Positions 9,182-11,472 of a DNA stretch of 11,472 nucleotides are shown piece by piece. The DNA lies in contig JAMCVR010000199.1 in assembly GCA_023475455.1 (NCBI GenBank), positions 1 through 11,472 on the forward strand. Direction: 5' to 3'. Positions within the stretch are counted from its first letter, which is position 1; every line of letters begins with the position of its first letter. The notes below the pieces were generated by a model that was not told the DNA's origin, did not search any database, and was given only the letters and a program-made list of their open reading frames with translations. The position numbers and the translations under genes were made by a program. This DNA comes from Thermoplasmatota archaeon (GTDB taxonomy: Bacteria; Pseudomonadota; Gammaproteobacteria; Burkholderiales; Thiobacillaceae).

Positions 9182-9656
9182 CATCCGCATCGGCCATGGC
9201 TTCGACGTGCACGCCTTTGCCGAGAACCGCAAGCTCATCCTCGGCGGCGTCGACATTCCCTTTGACCAGGGGCTGGCCGGGCATTCCGACGCCGACGTGC
9301 TGCTGCACGCGATCTGCGACGCGCTCCTGGGCGCGGCCGGGCTGGGCGACATCGGCCGTCATTTTCCCGACACCGACAAGGCGTTGGCCGGCATCGACAG
9401 CCGCATCCTGCTGCGCCGCGTGGCTGGACAATTACGCGAGCGCGGCTGGCACGTCGGCAACGTCGACGCCACCATCATCGCGCAGGCGCCGAAAATGGCG
9501 CCGCACATCGCGCGGATGACCGCGCACATCGCCGACGACCTCGGCGTCGCCATCGACCGCGTCAACGTCAAGGCCACCACCACCGAAAAGCTCGGCTTCA
9601 CCGGCCGCGGCGAAGGCATCGCCGCCGAGGCGGTGTGCCTGATCGAGCGTGGCTGA
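9174..9656 (+). CDS. ispF: 2-C-methyl-D-erythritol 2,4-cyclodiphosphate synthase
   Basis: 160 residues, normal length. It converts CDP-methylerythritol 2-phosphate to the cyclic diphosphate with loss of CMP, the fifth step of the MEP pathway, as a homotrimer with a divalent metal at each active site. Motifs: GHGFDVHAF (metal ligands Asp11 and His13), [19 protein letters not shown] (His45), [11 protein letters not shown] (59-68), [11 protein letters not shown] and the signature [20 protein letters not shown] (132-151). The ATG overlaps the ispD stop by eight bases and has GGAG seven bases upstream. Adjacent ispD and ispF, sometimes fused, are common in proteobacteria. The 3' end overlaps the thpR GTG by eight bases. 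Confidence 0.97.
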   Translation: MTDIRIGHGFDVHAFAENRKLILGGVDIPFDQGLAGHSDADVLLHAICDALLGAAGLGDIGRHFPDTDKALAGIDSRILLRRVAGQLRERGWHVGNVDATIIAQAPKMAPHIARMTAHIADDLGVAIDRVNVKATTTEKLGFTGRGEGIAAEAVCLIERG

Positions 9657-10215
9657 ACCCGGCCAGTCTGAGCCCCATCCGGCCGAGCACGACACGCTGC
9701 GGCTGTTCTTTGCCCTGTGGCCGGACGACGCCACCCGCGACGCCCTCAACCGCAGCGGCAAGTGGCTGCACCAGCACTGGGGCGGGCGGCTGATGCGTGC
9801 GGACACCCTGCACATCACCCTGGCCTTTCTCGGCCGCACGCCGGCCGATCAACTGGATGTCCTGGCCGCCTGCGCCGACACCGTCAAAACCGAGGCATTC
9901 GAACTCATCCTCGATCAGGCCGGCTACTGGCGGCACAAGCGCATCGGCTGGCTGGGCGCGAGCCGGACGCCGCCGCAGCACCTCGAACTGGCCAGCGCAC
10001 TGAATGCCGCTTTGCAGGCCGCGGGCTTTCCCGTCGATCCGCGCCCGCACGTGCCGCACGTCACCCTGCTGCGCAAATCTCTGGGCGGCGAGGTTCCGCC
10101 ATGCGTGCCGGTATGCTGGCCGATCAGCGATTTCGTGCTGGTGGCCTCGCGCACCGAGGCCGACGGTGCGCATTACGCAGTGATGCGGCGCTGGCCCTTG
10201 GCGCAAACTACATGA
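9649..10215 (+). CDS. thpR: RNA 2',3'-cyclic phosphodiesterase (2H family, LigT/ThpR)
   Basis: 188 residues starting at GTG, which overlaps the ispF stop by eight bases; the next ATG would remove the first catalytic strand. A 2H phosphoesterase with the two diagnostic motifs HITL (55-58) and HVTL (137-140), embedded in LHITLAFLG and [11 protein letters not shown]. The family opens 2',3'-cyclic phosphates on RNA ends and was first described as 2'-5' RNA ligase acting on tRNA halves; the cellular role is unclear. The start RLFFALWPD is typical. Last gene of the ftsK-ispD-ispF-thpR run, with no clear hairpin terminator before the next gene. Confidence 0.93.
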   Translation: MAEPGQSEPHPAEHDTLRLFFALWPDDATRDALNRSGKWLHQHWGGRLMRADTLHITLAFLGRTPADQLDVLAACADTVKTEAFELILDQAGYWRHKRIGWLGASRTPPQHLELASALNAALQAAGFPVDPRPHVPHVTLLRKSLGGEVPPCVPVCWPISDFVLVASRTEADGAHYAVMRRWPLAQTT

Positions 10216-10359
10216 ATGGAGTGGCAATAAAAATTTAACTTGACGCACCCAAAAGCCCCCTGTAAGTTTCGCCTCCACAACACGGTCGATGCAAAGCACG
10301 TCGGCCGGTTTTGCGGAAAACTGTAAAAAATTCACCAGTGCAGCTTTTGGGAGAGCCGC
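10216..10359 (+). promoter_or_regulatory. Regulatory gap upstream of the SpvB-like gene
   Basis: A candidate sigma-70 promoter has -35 TTGACG (10240-10245) and -10 TAAGTT (10263-10268) at 17-base spacing. A repeated motif occurs as CTGTAAGTTTCGCC (10260-10273) and CTGTAAAAAATTCACC (10321-10336), 61 bases apart; the first copy overlaps the -10 box. Between them lies a small hairpin (10306-10323, arms CGGTTTT/AAAACTG, GCGG loop). The leader ends in GGGAGA five bases before the ATG, a good ribosome site. The repeats could be operator sites; no regulator is encoded nearby. Confidence 0.5.
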
Positions 10360-11346
10360 ATGCGCTACAGTTTTGCCGCAAGTCGCCAGCCGGTTGGCAT
10401 GGCCAACACGTGGGCATCGGCCCTGCTTGGGTTGACCGCTTTCATTCTGTTATTTTCATCGCCTGCCCACGCTGCCGTCACAGTAGGCGCCACCCCCGGC
10501 AGCCACCAGGTCAGCCCCAGCGGCGCCTTCACCTACACCATCCCCATCGCCACCCCACCCGGCACGGCGGGCATCGAACCCAAGCTCAGCCTTGCCTACA
10601 ACAGCCAGGGCGGCAATGGACTCCTTGGCATGGGCTGGAGCCTCGCCGGACTCTCCGTCATCCACCGCTGTCCCAAGACCGTCGTCCAGGACGGCGTCCT
10701 TGGCGGCGTCAACTACGACGCCAACGACCGCTACTGCCTCGACGGCCAGCGCCTGGTTGCCGTCAGCGGCGCCTACGGCGCCGATGCCACCGAATATCGC
10801 ACCGAAACCGAGAGCCACAGCCGCATCGTCAGCTACGGCAGCCAGGACAGCGGTCCTGCCTCATGGAAAGCCTGGACCAAGAGCGGCCAGATCATCGAAT
10901 ACGGCAACACTCCTGATTCAAGGATCGAAGCCCAGGGCAAGACCGAAGTCATGCTGTGGGCCTTGAACAAGCTTTCCGACACCGTCGGCAACTATCTCAC
11001 TGTCAGCTACATCGAAGACAACCCCAACGGCCAGTACTACCCGGATCGCATTGATTACACCGGCAACGCCAGCGCAGGCAAATCCCCCTTCAACTCCGTG
11101 CGTTTCGTCTATGAAACCCGCCCGGACATCACACCGATGTACCAGGCGGGTTCGCTAATGAAGGCTACTGTCCGGCTCAAGAATGTGCAGACGTATGCGG
11201 ACACAACCGTGGTCAGGGACTACCAGTTGGCTTATGAGCAGAGTATGTCAACTCAGCGTACGCGACTTACTAGCTTCGTGGAGTGTGCAGGCGATGGAAC
11301 GTGTTTGCATGGGACAAACCTAATTTGGGCGATTGCTCCAAATTAG
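10360..11346 (+). CDS. Secreted SpvB/Rhs-type protein, N-terminal part, cut by the IS
   Basis: 328 residues. A signal peptide (about 1-38, hydrophobic ALLGLTAFILLF, cleavage after AHA) is followed by an SpvB N-terminal domain: SPSGAFTYTIPIATPPGTAG, then KLSLAYNSQGGNGLLGMGWS and IHRCPKT. This is the domain found in Salmonella SpvB, Tc-toxin B components and long Rhs/YD-repeat proteins of environmental bacteria. Such proteins are usually far longer, with beta-propeller, YD repeats and a variable C-terminal toxin; all of that is absent. The frame ends at TAG 11344-11346, whose G is the first base of the IS, so the insertion created the stop. The last 200 bases look less GC-rich than the rest. 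The start is supported by GGGAGA five bases upstream; Met14 is a weaker alternative. The encoded remnant is probably non-functional. Confidence 0.9.
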   Translation: MRYSFAASRQPVGMANTWASALLGLTAFILLFSSPAHAAVTVGATPGSHQVSPSGAFTYTIPIATPPGTAGIEPKLSLAYNSQGGNGLLGMGWSLAGLSVIHRCPKTVVQDGVLGGVNYDANDRYCLDGQRLVAVSGAYGADATEYRTETESHSRIVSYGSQDSGPASWKAWTKSGQIIEYGNTPDSRIEAQGKTEVMLWALNKLSDTVGNYLTVSYIEDNPNGQYYPDRIDYTGNASAGKSPFNSVRFVYETRPDITPMYQAGSLMKATVRLKNVQTYADTTVVRDYQLAYEQSMSTQRTRLTSFVECAGDGTCLHGTNLIWAIAPN

Positions 11347-11472
11347 GCTCTGTTGAATTTCAAGTGGGTTGTCCCGCATGAGGGTTGATGGCGTGGAAGT
11401 TGAGATTTCCGGCGATCAGGAAGATGACCGTTTTGATCGTGGCCAGTCGTGTGAAGCCACGAGCACGCCGCT
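11346..11472 (-). mobile_element. 3' end of an ISL3-like insertion sequence (right copy, inverted)
   Basis: Exact reverse complement of 1-127. It starts with GGCTCTGTTGAATTTCAAG at the junction with the SpvB-like gene. Its orientation means the two IS copies face each other with their transposase 3' ends inward. They are therefore two separate insertions, not the two ends of one element. The adjacent 8 bases (CCAAATTA here, AAAATAAT at the left copy) differ, as expected for independent insertions. Confidence 0.8.
11360..11470 (-). CDS. C-terminal 36 residues of an IS transposase (partial, right copy)
   Basis: Same tail as at 3-113, on the opposite strand, ending at a TGA 14 bases inside the IS edge. 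The remainder of the gene lies beyond the right edge of the window. Confidence 0.6.
   Translation of the reverse strand, partial: RRARGFTRLATIKTVIFLIAGNLNFHAINPHAGQPT

Larger units (their letters stand above)
6210..9467. repeat. Tandem duplication C: two 1628 bp copies
   Basis: Copy 1 is 6210-7837 and copy 2 is 7838-9465, identical as far as I can read. Only AC (6210-6211, 7838-7839, 9466-9467) is shared exactly at the joints, although a TCGACG lies within a few bases of both outer breakpoints (6203-6208, 9463-9468). The unit holds the ftsK C-terminal 208 codons, all of ispD, and the first 98 codons of ispF. ftsK is intact at the left and ispF at the right; ispD is complete twice. Confidence 0.95.

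Noticed and set aside
10288..10336. Possible cyclic-di-GMP riboswitch, from GATGCAAAGCACGTCGGCCG
   Set aside because: The GCAAAGC...CGGCC part resembles the 3' half of the GEMM-I fold, but the 5' half (the CAAACC region and GNRA loop) is absent from the preceding leader.

Overview
The window is GC-rich over most of its length. It carries a chromosomal housekeeping block typical of a betaproteobacterium, possibly a Thiobacillus-like sulfur or iron oxidiser. That placement is an inference from gene content, protein style and the kind of intergenic repeats. No ribosomal RNA or other taxonomic marker is present.

Layout. Both ends (1-127 and 11346-11472) are the same 127 bp in inverted orientation: the 3' end of an insertion sequence whose outer end reads GGCTCT, as in the ISL3 family. 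From the left: a small two-helix membrane protein cut by the IS (94-405, +) and a repeat-rich intergenic region. Then comes a minus-strand cluster reading leftwards from 4454: trxB (thioredoxin reductase), an smr-domain gene, and bcp (peroxiredoxin). From a divergent promoter region at 4455-4563 a plus-strand cluster runs rightwards with overlapping genes: ftsK, ispD, ispF, thpR. After a 144-base regulatory gap follows a secreted SpvB/Rhs-type protein (10360-11346), cut by the right-hand IS, which supplies the last base of its stop codon.

The most striking feature is three separate, apparently exact head-to-tail tandem duplications inside this short window: 805 bp (313-1922), 746 bp (2549-4040) and 1628 bp (6210-9465). 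They have only 9, 3 and 2 bp of shared sequence at their breakpoints. Each leaves one intact copy of every gene it crosses plus chimeric fragments (bcp', trxB', smr', ispF', ftsK'). The 1628 bp one gives two complete identical ispD genes. Collapsing them restores an ordinary locus of 8293 bp. They may be real recent rearrangements, or they may be loops wrongly walked by an assembler. Termini that match an IS for exactly 127 bases would fit a contig cut at a k=127 graph overlap. Read depth and junction-spanning reads would decide.

How the genes work together. TrxB reduces thioredoxin, which is the usual electron donor for Bcp-type peroxidases, so trxB-smr-bcp looks like an oxidative-stress unit with a predicted RNA or ribosome-rescue nuclease in the middle. 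FtsK moves chromosome termini at division. IspD and IspF are steps 3 and 5 of the MEP isoprenoid pathway. ThpR is a 2H-family RNA phosphodiesterase. I see no CRISPR array, tRNA, prophage or recognisable defence system.
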